A stretch of DNA of 64,000 bases from Myxococcales bacterium (GCA_023248635.1 JAHFED010000006.1:83771-147770); one strand, 5' to 3'. Numbered from the stretch's first letter, positions 9,428 to 22,056 are shown. Program-made: numbers and translations. Notes: generated from the sequence alone by a model not told the origin.

Positions 9428-10165
9428 ATGACCTCACCCTGGCCCACTTCGATCCCTGGCATCCGCTTTGACGGGCCCCAGGACCCCAAGTGGCGGTCGA
9501 GCGCCGAAGTGTTGGCCACGAGGCTCTCTGCCAAAGCACCCAAGGACTTCGTTTTCGACGCTGTGCTGCGGCCGGTGCAGGGCCCCCGCGAGCTCGATCA
9601 CGTGCCCGGTTTTCTCCGCTGCGAAAGCGAGAGCGGCTGGTGGTCCTACGTCGTCATCGGCAATGCGATCTTTGCGTTGGGTGAGGGGGCGGCGTCGACG
9701 GCGGAGGCCTTCTTGTCGCACGCGCGTTTTCCGGCGCAGCCCTTGACGTGGTGGATCCTGTGCGAGCTGCTCACGCATTTCCGGGTGCTGCCCGAGGGTT
9801 GGTATCTCTCGAACCCCCGGCTGCCGGGGACCGCCGAGGAGCACTATCGCCGGCAGTACGTGCCTGTGCCCGAGCTGTCGCTCACTGCGCAGCCGGCGAG
9901 CGCGCGCCTGCGCATCTTTCGCATGAGGTCGTTCGGCGATCGCTCCCTGCAGCTGGAACCGAAGTTGTCAGCGGCGGCGCCGTCGTCGGGTCCGCCGGGT
10001 CCATCGGGTCCGCGGGGGCCTGGGCCTTCACCTTCGGGTGGCGGGGCCACCCCCCAAGTCATGTGGCGTTTGCAGATGGACTTCGCTGCCGACGCGCGCT
10101 GGCAGATGTCGGTGCTGGGGCAGCAGTACGGGTCCCAGGGTCCCTATTGGACCGACGAGCCGTGA
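9428..10165 (+). CDS. Hypothetical protein
   Basis: About 245 residues. The ATG at 9428 has a GGAG ribosome site about 6 bases upstream, so it is preferred over the in-frame start at 9353. The N-terminal 150 residues are Trp-rich and look like a compact globular domain. The region around residues 180-205 is Gly-Pro-Ser rich (a few GPPGPSGPRG-like triplets) and probably a flexible linker. The last 30 residues contain WRLQMDF and PYWTDEP. I do not recognise a family. It is divergent from the DUF420 gene. Confidence 0.65.
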   Translation: MTSPWPTSIPGIRFDGPQDPKWRSSAEVLATRLSAKAPKDFVFDAVLRPVQGPRELDHVPGFLRCESESGWWSYVVIGNAIFALGEGAASTAEAFLSHARFPAQPLTWWILCELLTHFRVLPEGWYLSNPRLPGTAEEHYRRQYVPVPELSLTAQPASARLRIFRMRSFGDRSLQLEPKLSAAAPSSGPPGPSGPRGPGPSPSGGGATPQVMWRLQMDFAADARWQMSVLGQQYGSQGPYWTDEP

Positions 10166-10266
10166 GACGGGTCTGCTGCGCCCACGGCGGCGTCGTCGTC
10201 GATGGCCGGGATGCCATCCCCGACACGACCTTCGATGGCTGCTGCTCATCCGTGACGCTCAACCAG

Positions 10267-10620
10267 ATGGTGAAGTCGCAGCACGATGTCGCGGCCTCCT
10301 CGCCCGAGGTCGGGGGTCAGTCGGGTCGGGCGAAGTCGGGCGCGGTCGGGGTGCAGGTGGGGCACGGTCTGAAGCGGGACCACGTGGCGTTGGGCGACGT
10401 CGCCGGGCGCTTCCACATCTTCAGGCACACGTTCTTTGCTCGCTTGGCGATGCGTGGCGTTCCGGCGAAGGCGATCCAGGAGCTGGCGGGGCACGCCGAC
10501 CTCACCACGACGATGCGGTACATGCACTTGTCCCTGGCGGCGCGCGGACAAGCGCTGCGGCTGCTCGAGAACCCGAGCGGCAATCTGACGGCAACGAAGG
10601 CGGAGGCAGAGGAGGGGTAA
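10267..10620 (+). pseudogene. Tyrosine recombinase (phage-type integrase), C-terminal remnant
   Basis: About 117 codons in an otherwise open frame. The segment HIFRHTFFARLAMRG followed by ELAGHADLTTTMRY carries the HxxR box, the second His and the catalytic Tyr of tyrosine recombinases. The N-terminal DNA-binding half and the first catalytic Arg box are absent; the upstream 100 residues of open frame are unrelated to the family. It stops about 40 bases from a tRNA-Asp gene, a standard integration target, so it is probably the scar of a lost island. It could be a short expressed fragment, but activity is not expected. Confidence 0.75.
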
Positions 10621-10624
10621 AAGA

Positions 10625-10648
10625 AAACCCTCGGCGAACCGAGGGTTT
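10625..10648 (-). terminator. Intrinsic terminator of the tRNA-Asp gene
   Basis: Perfect 10-bp stem AAACCCTCGG / CCGAGGGTTT with a CGAA loop, 14 bases past the 3' CCA of the tRNA. On the minus strand it is followed directly by a T-rich run (TTTTCTTTT), the classic form of a rho-independent terminator. Confidence 0.8.
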
Positions 10649-10661
10649 AGAGAACCTCAAC

Positions 10662-10738
<77 letters not shown>

Positions 10739-10751
10739 AACGGCGACGCGT

Positions 10752-10780
10752 TTCGTATCCGTCGTCGTCCCGCGCGTCAA
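10752..10780 (-). promoter_or_regulatory. Predicted sigma-70-type promoter for tRNA-Asp
   Basis: On the minus strand TTGACG (10775-10780) is separated by 17 bases from TACGAA (10752-10757), which lies 13 bases before the tRNA 5' end. The -35 matches the consensus at 5 of 6 positions; the -10 is weaker. The position and spacing suit a stable-RNA gene. Confidence 0.5.
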
Positions 10781-10817
10781 GCGCGATCGGTGCGCGTTTG
10801 ACCGCTGCCGCCTGCCC

Positions 10818-12179
10818 TCACGGCTTCTTCGGTACGCGCACGACCTCGACCAGCGCCGTCGCCGCCCGACGCACGCGGGGACGCGGCCGCGCACTCTCCT
10901 CCCCAACCGGGGTCGGCCGTGGGGCCTCCTCCAGCGTGGGAGCTCGACGACGCGAGCGTGGTGCGGCTTCGGGCGGCGCTTCGGGCACCACAGCCAACGC
11001 AGGCTCCGGCGTCGACGCCGGTGGGGGAATGATCTCTTCGGACTTCTTGCTGCTCTTTTTTCGCGTGGCCTTTTTCGCCGGCGCCGCAGACAGCGTTTCA
11101 GCCGGAACCTCGACGGCGACGGGCGAGGGCTCGGCGAGGACGGCAGCCTCGACCGCTGGCGCCTCCGGAGGGATCTGCTGCTGCACAGGCTCGGCGAGCA
11201 CCGGCGGCGTGCGGACCGGCGAAGGCCCACGGCGGCGGTGCTCGTCGAGGCTCTCGAGGTAGAAGCGCTCGTCGTTGAGCGGCAGAACCGCCAGGCGAAT
11301 GCGGTCGTCGGGGTAACGATTCACGACCTTATTCACAATGTAATTAAGCGACATCAATGCCGCGTTTCCCATGACGAACAGCGGATCCGCAGCATTGGCC
11401 GCGCGGCGTTCGGCCGGCAGGGAGGCCGAAGGACCTTTGTCGTCGATGGTCACTAAGAGCTTGGGTTTGTCGCCGTCTTCGATCACCCGGGCGGCGACGA
11501 TGGCCTCGCGACCAGCCTCGGCGACGATGTCCTTCACGAAGCGCTCGGCCTCGGCGCGCTTGGCCTCGGCTGGGGTTTTTAATGTATACTCAAACCGATC
11601 ATCTTCGTCGAAGTCGAAGAAGCGCTGGGCTCGGCGCTCGTTGACTTCCTGGGCGGCGTGGCCGTCGACCTGCTCGAAGCGCTTCTTGGGCGCATCGAGG
11701 GCTCGACGGGGCTGCTGCGCATGTTGCTGTTGCTGCGGCGGCGGGTCGTCGTCGAAGGTCTCCTCGGGGGGGGGCTGGTTGGGACGTTGGTTGCCACCAG
11801 CGATGAGCGGGTTGACGCCCCCCACCAGCCAGCGGCCGGCGCGCTCGACGGGGGCCGCTCCTTTGGAACGACGTCGGCGCTTCTTGGGATCCATGTCGAG
11901 CAGGATCCCCGAGGCCTCATGCGTGGGGGAGCTGTCGACGCGGTTGCCGACGTTGTCGTCGGGGATGTGCTCTTCCTCGTCGGGATCGCGGCGGTTGCCG
12001 AGGTCGTCGGGGGGCACGATCACCGGCTTGAAGCTCTTGCGGTTGCCGACGTCGTCACCGGGCTGCAGACCGTTGGCCTCGCCCGTCCAGCTGCGGCCAT
12101 CGTTTGCATGCGCGTGGCTGCCGCCGCCGCCCCCTCCACCGCCACCACCACGATGGCGGCGGTTTTTTCGGAAACCCAT
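10818..12179 (-). CDS. Jag/KhpB-like protein with degenerate KH domain
   Basis: About 453 residues. It directly follows yidC (51-base gap), the conserved yidC-jag order. The ATG at 12179 is preferred for its GGAG site 8 bases upstream. Order of parts: a basic start with a poly-Gly run, three repeats of a (D)D-x-GNR motif (about residues 40-80), a Gln/Pro-rich region, a KH-type II-like domain (about 235-335, ending NYIVNKVVNRYPDDRIRL), and a Lys/Ala/Pro/Arg-rich tail. The GxxG RNA-binding loop is not evident (sequence FVMGNAAL), and I see no R3H domain. RNA binding is therefore uncertain; identification rests on the KH-like segment and gene position. Confidence 0.72.
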   Translation of the reverse strand: MGFRKNRRHRGGGGGGGGGGSHAHANDGRSWTGEANGLQPGDDVGNRKSFKPVIVPPDDLGNRRDPDEEEHIPDDNVGNRVDSSPTHEASGILLDMDPKKRRRRSKGAAPVERAGRWLVGGVNPLIAGGNQRPNQPPPEETFDDDPPPQQQQHAQQPRRALDAPKKRFEQVDGHAAQEVNERRAQRFFDFDEDDRFEYTLKTPAEAKRAEAERFVKDIVAEAGREAIVAARVIEDGDKPKLLVTIDDKGPSASLPAERRAANAADPLFVMGNAALMSLNYIVNKVVNRYPDDRIRLAVLPLNDERFYLESLDEHRRRGPSPVRTPPVLAEPVQQQIPPEAPAVEAAVLAEPSPVAVEVPAETLSAAPAKKATRKKSSKKSEEIIPPPASTPEPALAVVPEAPPEAAPRSRRRAPTLEEAPRPTPVGEESARPRPRVRRAATALVEVVRVPKKP

Positions 12180-12229
12180 CTTCTGCTCCATGTGCCGTCG
12201 GTGACGGCGTCTGCTGGTGCCCCGGGCGC

Positions 12230-13990
12230 TCAGCCGTATTTGCGCTTGATGAACCAGCTTTGGGTCATGCGCAAGATGCTGTTGGTGATCATGTAGATCG
12301 ACAGGCCCGAGGCCATGTTAAACATAATAAACAAGAAAAACACAGGCATGCCGTACATCATGTATTTCATCTGCGGCTGATCTTCGGGCGGGGGTTGTTG
12401 CATAGTGGAGACGAACATCAACCCGCACACGATGAAGGGCAGCAGCGGCCAGCCAAAGACGATGGTGTCAGCCTGGGTGAGGTCCAGGATGCCGAGCAGG
12501 GGGAAAGGCTGCTGAAAGAGCTCCACCGACGTCGACAGCGTGCGGTAGAGGGCCATCCACACCGGCATCGAGATCAGCATCGGCAAGCAGCCCATCAAGT
12601 TGGCGAAGGGATTAACACCTTTGGATGCGAAGAAGGCTTGCTGCTTTTCAACCATCTGCCGCTGATCAGCACCGTATTTTTCTTTCAGCTTATCAAGCTC
12701 TGGCTTGAGTTCTTTCATGATCTTGCTAAATTTCTTCATCTCTACCATCGACTTGTGGGTCAACGGGAAGGTCAAGGTGAAGATCATCAGCGTCAAGGCG
12801 ATGATGCCCCAGCCATAGTTGCCGGTCTGTCCCTTCAAAAAGACCAAGAGCCAGAGCAGCGGGCGCGAGAGCACCGCCAGCATGCCGAAGTCGATGGACT
12901 CCTCGAGCCCGTGGCCAAACTGCTGCAAGAAACCGAGCTGCTTGGGACCCAGATAGGCCGGCTGCGTCAACGTTTTGCTCTCGCCCGGCGCCAGGGGAAT
13001 GGGCGACAGCTCGACGACGACCTGGATGCCGCGGTGGTCCTTGTCGATCTCGAAGTAACTCGCCTTGCATCGATCGGTGGGGGTGTTGTCGAAGGCGACG
13101 GCGGCGACGAAGTAGTGGCGATCGATGGCCGCCGAGCGAACCGCTCCGCTGTAGATGTGCTCGTCGGGGTCTTTTTGCACCGCCTTGGACAAGAAGTGCT
13201 CGCGGGTGCCGGCGACGTCGCAGTGGCCACCAAGACGATCGGGGGTACCCGGCGACAGGAAGCCGCCCTCGTTGCGTTCGCCGCCGCGTTCGCTGCCGCT
13301 GAGCACCAGGTCGAGCTGTGCGCTCTTGCGTTCGCTGCCTTCGTTCACCAGCGTGAGCTCGTGGGTGAGCGCGAAGGTCTTATCGCTGAAGGTGTAGCGA
13401 CGGTTGACCCGAATGCCCGACGACGTCAGCCGCGTGAACAACACCGAAGTCGGCGTCGACTCCTTGAGCTCGTAGGGGGCATCGGCAGCCAGATCGACGT
13501 CGCCGCCGCGGGAACGCAGGGCCGGCAGCCGCGCCTCTTGGTTGGTCGCTTGGGCCAAGTCGACGGGCCGGGGCGGCGCCAGACCCTTGTTCTTGTTGAG
13601 CTGGGTCTCGAAATAGTCCGTCAGCTCGTAGTGAGAAAACTGGGCACCGCGGCTCGAGAGCGTGGCTGCGTAACCACCAGAAATATCGACCGACCCCGAA
13701 TTCTTGGCGACGTCGGCGGCAAAGGTGCGGGTCTCTTCGGGACGATCCGCCAGGGCGTCGGCGAAGGCCGGTGCGGCTCCCGAGATCGACGTGGCCGAAG
13801 AAGGCGCCGTCGTCGTCGCGGTTGCTGAGGCTGCCTCGGGGTGCTTCTCGGTCTTCTTGCCGCCCCAGATCGTGATGGCCGTCCACATGACCAACATCAA
13901 GGAGGCCGTGAGGACCACGCGTGACATTGACGTCCCGCCCTGCTGTCGGGGGTCGAGGGGGGGAAGGAACCCGCCGGGCGAGCTGCTCAT
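12230..13990 (-). CDS. yidC: Membrane protein insertase YidC
   Basis: About 586 residues. YidC inserts and folds inner-membrane proteins, alone or with Sec. An N-terminal transmembrane helix (about residues 22-42) is followed by a large periplasmic beta-sandwich domain, and the C-terminal 60-kDa insertase core carries five hydrophobic segments (from about residue 370), including PVWMALYRTLS and the closing FNMASGLSIYMITNSIL. The ATG at 13990 is chosen because AAGGA sits 5 bases upstream; an internal ATG at 13927 is possible. The usual upstream rpmH-rnpA-yidD genes are not seen; secA lies upstream instead. The 266-base gap to secA (13991-14256) holds nothing I can support. Confidence 0.95.
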   Translation of the reverse strand: MSSSPGGFLPPLDPRQQGGTSMSRVVLTASLMLVMWTAITIWGGKKTEKHPEAASATATTTAPSSATSISGAAPAFADALADRPEETRTFAADVAKNSGSVDISGGYAATLSSRGAQFSHYELTDYFETQLNKNKGLAPPRPVDLAQATNQEARLPALRSRGGDVDLAADAPYELKESTPTSVLFTRLTSSGIRVNRRYTFSDKTFALTHELTLVNEGSERKSAQLDLVLSGSERGGERNEGGFLSPGTPDRLGGHCDVAGTREHFLSKAVQKDPDEHIYSGAVRSAAIDRHYFVAAVAFDNTPTDRCKASYFEIDKDHRGIQVVVELSPIPLAPGESKTLTQPAYLGPKQLGFLQQFGHGLEESIDFGMLAVLSRPLLWLLVFLKGQTGNYGWGIIALTLMIFTLTFPLTHKSMVEMKKFSKIMKELKPELDKLKEKYGADQRQMVEKQQAFFASKGVNPFANLMGCLPMLISMPVWMALYRTLSTSVELFQQPFPLLGILDLTQADTIVFGWPLLPFIVCGLMFVSTMQQPPPEDQPQMKYMMYGMPVFFLFIMFNMASGLSIYMITNSILRMTQSWFIKRKYG

Positions 13991-14256
13991 GGTGATCCTT
14001 GAAGTTCCGATGGCGGCACGACGGAAGCCGAGCAGCGGGACGGGTACGTGGTTGGCGTAGGCGAGGGAAAGCATCGGCGCAACCGCGGCGTCGACAAGAC
14101 GCCCGCTCTCAGCCTGCGGACCGACTGCGTCTTCGACGCTGTCTGGGCTTCATTCCCGCGTAGCCCGGATCCAGCCCGCAATTCTCCCGCTCTGCTCGGG
14201 CGGCCCTGTCGGCTTCCCAAAGCGGAAGCGGACGGACCGACTTTGTTCCAAATGCG

Positions 14257-17445
<3,189 letters not shown>

Positions 17446-17670
17446 TTGCAGCCTGCCCGCGTCGGCCAGACGTCGACCCTTTGGCGCGGGTGAGTCCGGC
17501 GAGAAGTGTTGACGCCGGCAGAACGCGCGTGAGCGTCACCGGCGTCGGGATCGTCGAGTGTTCCTCAGCCGCTGGCGCGCCTGAAGTTTGGAAGAACGGT
17601 AGGGACGGACCCTACCTTGGTCAAGGCGTCGTCGACGGTCCGGACGCTGAAGTACTTGCGCCGTTGCACG

Positions 17671-17788
17671 GCGCAAAAAAGTGCTTCCTGCTTTGCGCGG
17701 TGCCAACGGCGCAAAGGGCTTCCTGCTTTGCGCCGTGCCGACGGCGCAAAGGGCTTCCTGCTTTGCGCCGTGCCGACGGCGCAAAGCA
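17671..17788. repeat. Tandem palindromic repeat, about 35-bp unit
   Basis: Three full copies at 17671-17708 (diverged, 38 bp), 17709-17743 and 17744-17778 (the last two identical), plus a partial fourth copy to 17788. Each unit contains GCGCAAAG and CTTTGCGC as an inverted repeat around GGCTTCCTG, so each can form a hairpin. It lies in the 351-base gap between secA and the PPC-like lipoprotein gene (17446-17796); the rest of the gap shows no gene. The repeats begin only 8 bases past the stop of the lipoprotein gene on the minus strand. Confidence 0.85.
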
Positions 17789-17796
17789 GGGGGGGG

Positions 17797-20163
17797 CTAC
17801 TCGACGGCGATCTCGAGGGTCACGGCCTGGGGAGCGACGGGCTGGTCGCGGCTGAAGGAGTCCACGACGAGGAAGTAGGTCGTGCCGCTCACGATCGGTG
17901 CCCGCAGGAAGGAGTCAAAGACCCCCCCCGGATCAAGGGGCACATCCGGATCTGCACCCGAGCCGTTGCCGTCGTCGTCGCACACCTCGCCGACGTCGCT
18001 GTCACAGCGGTTGGGCCGCAGCATCAGCACGGTGTCGACGTCGTCGGTGGTTTCTTGCTCGGTGCGGGCGATGAGAAAGCCATTGGCGGCGGCGGTGAAG
18101 GTCAGCACCTTCTCGTTGCCCGGCGAGCTGCACAGATCGGCCTCGAGCTCGCCGGCGAAGAAGTCGCTGGCCAGCAGCTCCACCGTCGAGGTGACGCCCA
18201 CGGCAGGCAGCTCGATGGGATCGACGTTGTCCACCACGCAGGCCGGCGGCGGCGGGAAGCCGTCGACGAAGCTGTTGAGCTCGATCTGGAAAACCCCGGA
18301 CCCACCACCAAAGACGTCGTCGTCGACGATGACGAGGTAGTCGCCGGCGCTGAGGCCGGGCAGGCGCAGGCTCTCGGTGCCGCCAAAGAAGCCGCAGGTG
18401 CCCTGCGCGCCGCCGACGGGCACGAGATCATCGAGATCCGCGGGACAGCCGCTCGCCGGGAGCTCGAACACCCCGATGCTGCCGTCGTAGTTGGCCAGGC
18501 TGGTGAGCGTCAGCTCGGTGTCGATGGTGGCGGCGACGTGGAAGCGAAAGAAGACGTCGGCGACCGGCGGCTGGTCGAACTCGGGGTCTTCGAAGTTGCA
18601 CGTGCCAAGGTCGAAGTTGCCCACGGCGCCCACCGTGCGTCCGCCGACCACGGTGGCCTCGGGGAGCACTTCGGCGCCGGCGCAGAGGTCGTTGGCCGGT
18701 GCGCCGGTGAGACCAGGGAGCTCGAGGGAGTAGTTGTAGTGCTGGGTCTCGACGAAGCCGTCAGCGCTGGCCCGCACCAGCACGCGGCCGGGCGTGACCT
18801 CGGCGCGGAAGGCCAGGGTGTTGGCGGCGTCGTCTTCGAAGCGCTCGGCGACCACCGGAGTCTCGTTGCCGTCGGCGTCGACGGAGGCAAAGGTGGCGGT
18901 CACGTTGCGGCCGTCGTCGCCGGCGAAGACGACGCCCAGCTCGCCAGCAAAGAGCACATCGACGAGGATCTGATCGACGTCGGCGACGCACACCGAACGC
19001 TCCACAGGAGCGTCGAGGGGCAAGGCCAACGACTGCTGCTCGCCCTCGAAGGAGGCGTCGAGCTCGGCGATGGGCTGATCGAGGGTGTCGCCCTCGCAGC
19101 TGTGCTCGATCTTGAAGCTGTAGGGCACGTTGGCCGATCCCGTCAGCGCGGCGTTTTCCGTCAGCTTCAGCAGGTAGAAACCGGCAGCGACGTCGACACC
19201 GGCCCCGGGCAGGCCGGCGACCGGACCGCCTTCGGTGTAGCTGATCTTGCGATCGGCGATGGTCGCGGCCACGTCGACGTCGGCGAGGCGCACTTCGGCG
19301 ACGGCGTCACCGGTGACCACGACATCCAGCGGTCCCCCCATGTGGCTGATGAGGAAGTAGTCGACGTCTCCATCGCACAGGTGCAGATCGATGGCGTCCT
19401 CGGTGAGCGGGTCGCCGTCGACGTCGGCGGTGTCGATGTTGGCGCTGCCCGAGAGGCTGAGGGCGGTGGCGGCGGTCTCGTTGCCGATCACGACCAGGTC
19501 GCCGTCGTCGTTGCGCTCGCTGAAGCGATCCCCCTCATCGCCGACGCAGAAGGGCTCTTTGATGTCGACGACGATGTCGAAGTCGCCCTGACCAAAGATC
19601 TGGCCGTCGCCGAAGTCGAAGTCGAAGGTCTCGACGACAACGAAGTAGGTCCCGGGCTGCAGCGAGCCGACTTCCAACGTCTCGCCGGAGTCGTCGAAGT
19701 TCTGATCGATGCACTGCTGGCCGGGGATGGGGGCAAAGTCGGTCAGCGCGCACGAGGGATCGCTGAACAGCGAAATCACCGTGTCGAGACCTGTGACATT
19801 GACAGTGATGCCCCGCTCTTCGGCGATGGTGAAGGAGAAGGACACCGAGCCGCCGGCCCCGCACCCCTCGGCGTCCAGCAGCGCCCCCACCGTGGTGCCA
19901 GCGGTGCTGACGCCGTCGACGATGGCGGTGGCCGTGCTGCAGCTGTCGTTGTCGGGGGGCGGCGGCGGCGGATCGCCCTCGCCTTCCCCTTCGCCCTCCC
20001 CTTCGCCTTCGCCTTCGCCTTCGCCTTCGCCGCCGTCGCCTTCTCCCTCTCCCGTGTCGCCCTCGCCCTCACCGATATCGATGACCGGGAGCTTTTTGCA
20101 GCCTCCCCAGGCAACGACGAGCGAAACAAGCAGCAGCGACAGCGGACGCGCGAGACGATGCAC
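17797..20163 (-). CDS. Large lipoprotein with Gly-Glu stalk and repeated PPC-like beta domains
   Basis: About 788 residues from the GTG at 20163, which has GAGG about 7 bases upstream; the frame continues upstream into the pilT gene but only by chance. The signal peptide ends in a lipobox (AWGGC, Cys22). A (Gly-Glu)n stalk (about residues 31-64) and a proline run follow, then five or six modules of about 110-130 residues. Each module has DxC...A.....TVG at the start and a strand such as GTYFVVVETF, GDYLVIVDD or TYFLVVDSFS near the end, resembling bacterial pre-peptidase C-terminal (PPC) domains. No catalytic domain is visible, so it is probably a surface or secreted binding/structural protein. 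Confidence 0.82.
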   Translation of the reverse strand: MHRLARPLSLLLVSLVVAWGGCKKLPVIDIGEGEGDTGEGEGDGGEGEGEGEGEGEGEGEGEGDPPPPPPDNDSCSTATAIVDGVSTAGTTVGALLDAEGCGAGGSVSFSFTIAEERGITVNVTGLDTVISLFSDPSCALTDFAPIPGQQCIDQNFDDSGETLEVGSLQPGTYFVVVETFDFDFGDGQIFGQGDFDIVVDIKEPFCVGDEGDRFSERNDDGDLVVIGNETAATALSLSGSANIDTADVDGDPLTEDAIDLHLCDGDVDYFLISHMGGPLDVVVTGDAVAEVRLADVDVAATIADRKISYTEGGPVAGLPGAGVDVAAGFYLLKLTENAALTGSANVPYSFKIEHSCEGDTLDQPIAELDASFEGEQQSLALPLDAPVERSVCVADVDQILVDVLFAGELGVVFAGDDGRNVTATFASVDADGNETPVVAERFEDDAANTLAFRAEVTPGRVLVRASADGFVETQHYNYSLELPGLTGAPANDLCAGAEVLPEATVVGGRTVGAVGNFDLGTCNFEDPEFDQPPVADVFFRFHVAATIDTELTLTSLANYDGSIGVFELPASGCPADLDDLVPVGGAQGTCGFFGGTESLRLPGLSAGDYLVIVDDDVFGGGSGVFQIELNSFVDGFPPPPACVVDNVDPIELPAVGVTSTVELLASDFFAGELEADLCSSPGNEKVLTFTAAANGFLIARTEQETTDDVDTVLMLRPNRCDSDVGEVCDDDGNGSGADPDVPLDPGGVFDSFLRAPIVSGTTYFLVVDSFSRDQPVAPQAVTLEIAVE

Positions 20164-20340
20164 GGGAACCCCTCTTTGCTTCGGCAGGGCGGAGCGCCCC
20201 GAGTGTGCCGGCTGGGGCCGCCGGCGCAAGCGGGACCTGAGCTGCTCGCGCCCTGAGGCGGCCGTCAGCCACCGCCTCCGCCGCGCCGGACGGACCAGCG
20301 CCCGGCAAGGCCGTCGGAAACAGCGGTACTGTGCGCTCCC

Positions 20341-21993
20341 ATGGCGCGCCTCGACACCTTCATTGCCCAGCTCTTTCAGCGAGAGGGGGAGGCCCTCATG
20401 ATCGAAGGGGGCAACAACATCTTCCTGATGATCGGCGGCAAGCTCGAGCCCCTCGTCGACGCCCGCAAAGGCACGTTGCAAAACGAACACGTGTTGGCCC
20501 TGCTCAAAGACATCGCGCCGGCCGACGCCCAGGCCAAGCTCGACGCCAGCCTGCCGACGAACTTCGCTTATGCGAGCCCCCAGGGCGCAGCGACGGTGAA
20601 GTGCGCCGTACGCGACGGACGCTTGATGGCCAAGCTCAAGCTCGATGCGTCGTCGTCGAGTGGCAGCGTGACCCGCCGATCGGTGCCGCCGTCTTCGGGG
20701 GAGGACGGTGCCCTCTCGGTGGTGCCGCGCCGGATCCCCGAAAAGCCGCAGACGTCGCCGCCGCCCTCCGCTTTTCCGCCGACGCCCATGCCCGCGCCGC
20801 CGCGGAGCCTCGGGAAGGCCGCTGAGGACCTGCCGGCGGAGCTGCTGACTGATGTGGCCGGTGGGCCAGAGGGCAAAGAGCTGGGGCGAGGGGCCCGCGG
20901 GCCCAAGCCGAGGGCCGAGGTCTGGTTCGAGGTCTTCTTGAAGTCCCGGGCCAGCGATCTGCACCTCACGTCCACCAAGCCAGCGATGATGCGCATCGAC
21001 GGCGACATGAAGCTCGAGCCCCTGATCCCGACGCTGTCGGCGGAGGCCCTCGAGGAGCACCTCGTCGAGATCATGCCCCAGCGCAACCGCGCGGAGTTCG
21101 CCAACACCAGCGACACCGACTTCGCCTACGAGCTCCCCGGGGCCCGTTTGCGCTGCAACATCTTTCGCGATCGACGCGGCGCCTGCGCGGTCTTTCGCCG
21201 GATCCCGGTCAAGATCCTCACCGTGCAAGACCTCGGCTTGCCCCAGGTCGTCGTCGACCTCGGCAAGCTCAAGAAGGGTCTGGTGCTGATCACCGGGCCC
21301 ACCGGCTCGGGCAAGTCGACGACGTTGGCGGCGCTGGTGGATTGGGTGAACGCCAACCGCAGCGATCACATCATCACGGTCGAAGACCCCATCGAATTCG
21401 TGCACGAACCCAGGCGCAGTCTCGTGCACCAACGGCAGATCGGCGAGCACACGACGTCTTTCGCCAAGGCCCTGCGCGCGGCGCTGCGCGAAGACCCCGA
21501 CATCGTCATGGTCGGCGAGATGCGCGACCTCGAGACCGTCGCCATCGCCATCGAGACCGCCGAAACCGGGCACCTCGTGTTTGGCACCCTGCACACGACC
21601 ACCGCGGCGTCGACGGTGGACCGGATCATCGATCAGTTCCCCGCGGATCGGCAGGAGCAGATTCGCACCATGCTCAGCGAGTCGTTGAAAGGCGTCATCT
21701 CGCAGACATTGTGCAAGAAAAAAGGCGGCGGTCGCGTTGCTGCCTTAGAGATCTTGATTTCGAGTAACGCGGTTTCGAATATGATCCGTGAAAAGAAGAC
21801 ACACCAGATCCCGAGCCTGATGCAGACCCAGCGGGGCCAGGGCATGCGCACCCTCAACGACGCCCTGCTCGAGCTGGTGCGCAGCGGGATCGTCGCCGCC
21901 GAAGAAGCCGTCGACAAAAGCCTCGATCGCACTTCCCTTTTGAAAGAGCTCAAGACCCAGGGATTGATGTTGAACGTCGCCGACGAAAAATAA
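20341..21993 (+). CDS. pilT: PilT-family type IV pilus retraction ATPase, extended
   Basis: 550 residues, about 190 more than typical PilT. The C-terminal 360 residues are canonical: PAS-like N-domain (SRASDLHLT at about 200), Walker A GPTGSGKST (about 320), the Asp box DPDIVMVGEMRD, and the His box HLVFGTLHTTTA. The extra N-terminal segment (about residues 1-105) looks like a second, diverged copy of the same N-domain; a Pro/Ser linker separates it from the core. It is a cytosolic hexameric motor expected to power twitching or social motility. No pilB, pilC or pilin gene is adjacent. Confidence 0.9.
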   Translation: MARLDTFIAQLFQREGEALMIEGGNNIFLMIGGKLEPLVDARKGTLQNEHVLALLKDIAPADAQAKLDASLPTNFAYASPQGAATVKCAVRDGRLMAKLKLDASSSSGSVTRRSVPPSSGEDGALSVVPRRIPEKPQTSPPPSAFPPTPMPAPPRSLGKAAEDLPAELLTDVAGGPEGKELGRGARGPKPRAEVWFEVFLKSRASDLHLTSTKPAMMRIDGDMKLEPLIPTLSAEALEEHLVEIMPQRNRAEFANTSDTDFAYELPGARLRCNIFRDRRGACAVFRRIPVKILTVQDLGLPQVVVDLGKLKKGLVLITGPTGSGKSTTLAALVDWVNANRSDHIITVEDPIEFVHEPRRSLVHQRQIGEHTTSFAKALRAALREDPDIVMVGEMRDLETVAIAIETAETGHLVFGTLHTTTAASTVDRIIDQFPADRQEQIRTMLSESLKGVISQTLCKKKGGGRVAALEILISSNAVSNMIREKKTHQIPSLMQTQRGQGMRTLNDALLELVRSGIVAAEEAVDKSLDRTSLLKELKTQGLMLNVADEK

Positions 21994-22027
21994 CGGTGTT
22001 ATCCAAGACATTCCCGCGCCTTGAACA

Positions 22028-22049
22028 TCAAGACGCGCCCGCGTCTTGA
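22028..22049. terminator. Hairpin between convergent genes
   Basis: Perfect 9-bp stem TCAAGACGC / GCGTCTTGA with a GCCC loop, about 35 bases after the pilT stop. No T-tract follows, so termination is inferred only from its location between the converging pilT and lipoprotein genes. Confidence 0.45.
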
Positions 22050-22056
22050 GAATCAT

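Noticed and set aside
9980..10060. Collagen-like Gly-X-Y stretch
   Set aside because: Only a handful of triplets; more likely a flexible linker.
12104..13828. A 574-codon open frame antisense to yidC
   Set aside because: Antisense shadow rich in His/Gln/Arg with no conserved domain.
13987..14220. A 77-codon frame upstream of yidC (possible YidD or RnpA)
   Set aside because: No YidD or RnpA motif; sequence looks like non-coding leader.
17617..20256. An 879-codon open frame antisense to the PPC-like lipoprotein
   Set aside because: Composition shadow; its Gly/Val/Asp repeats mirror the real gene.
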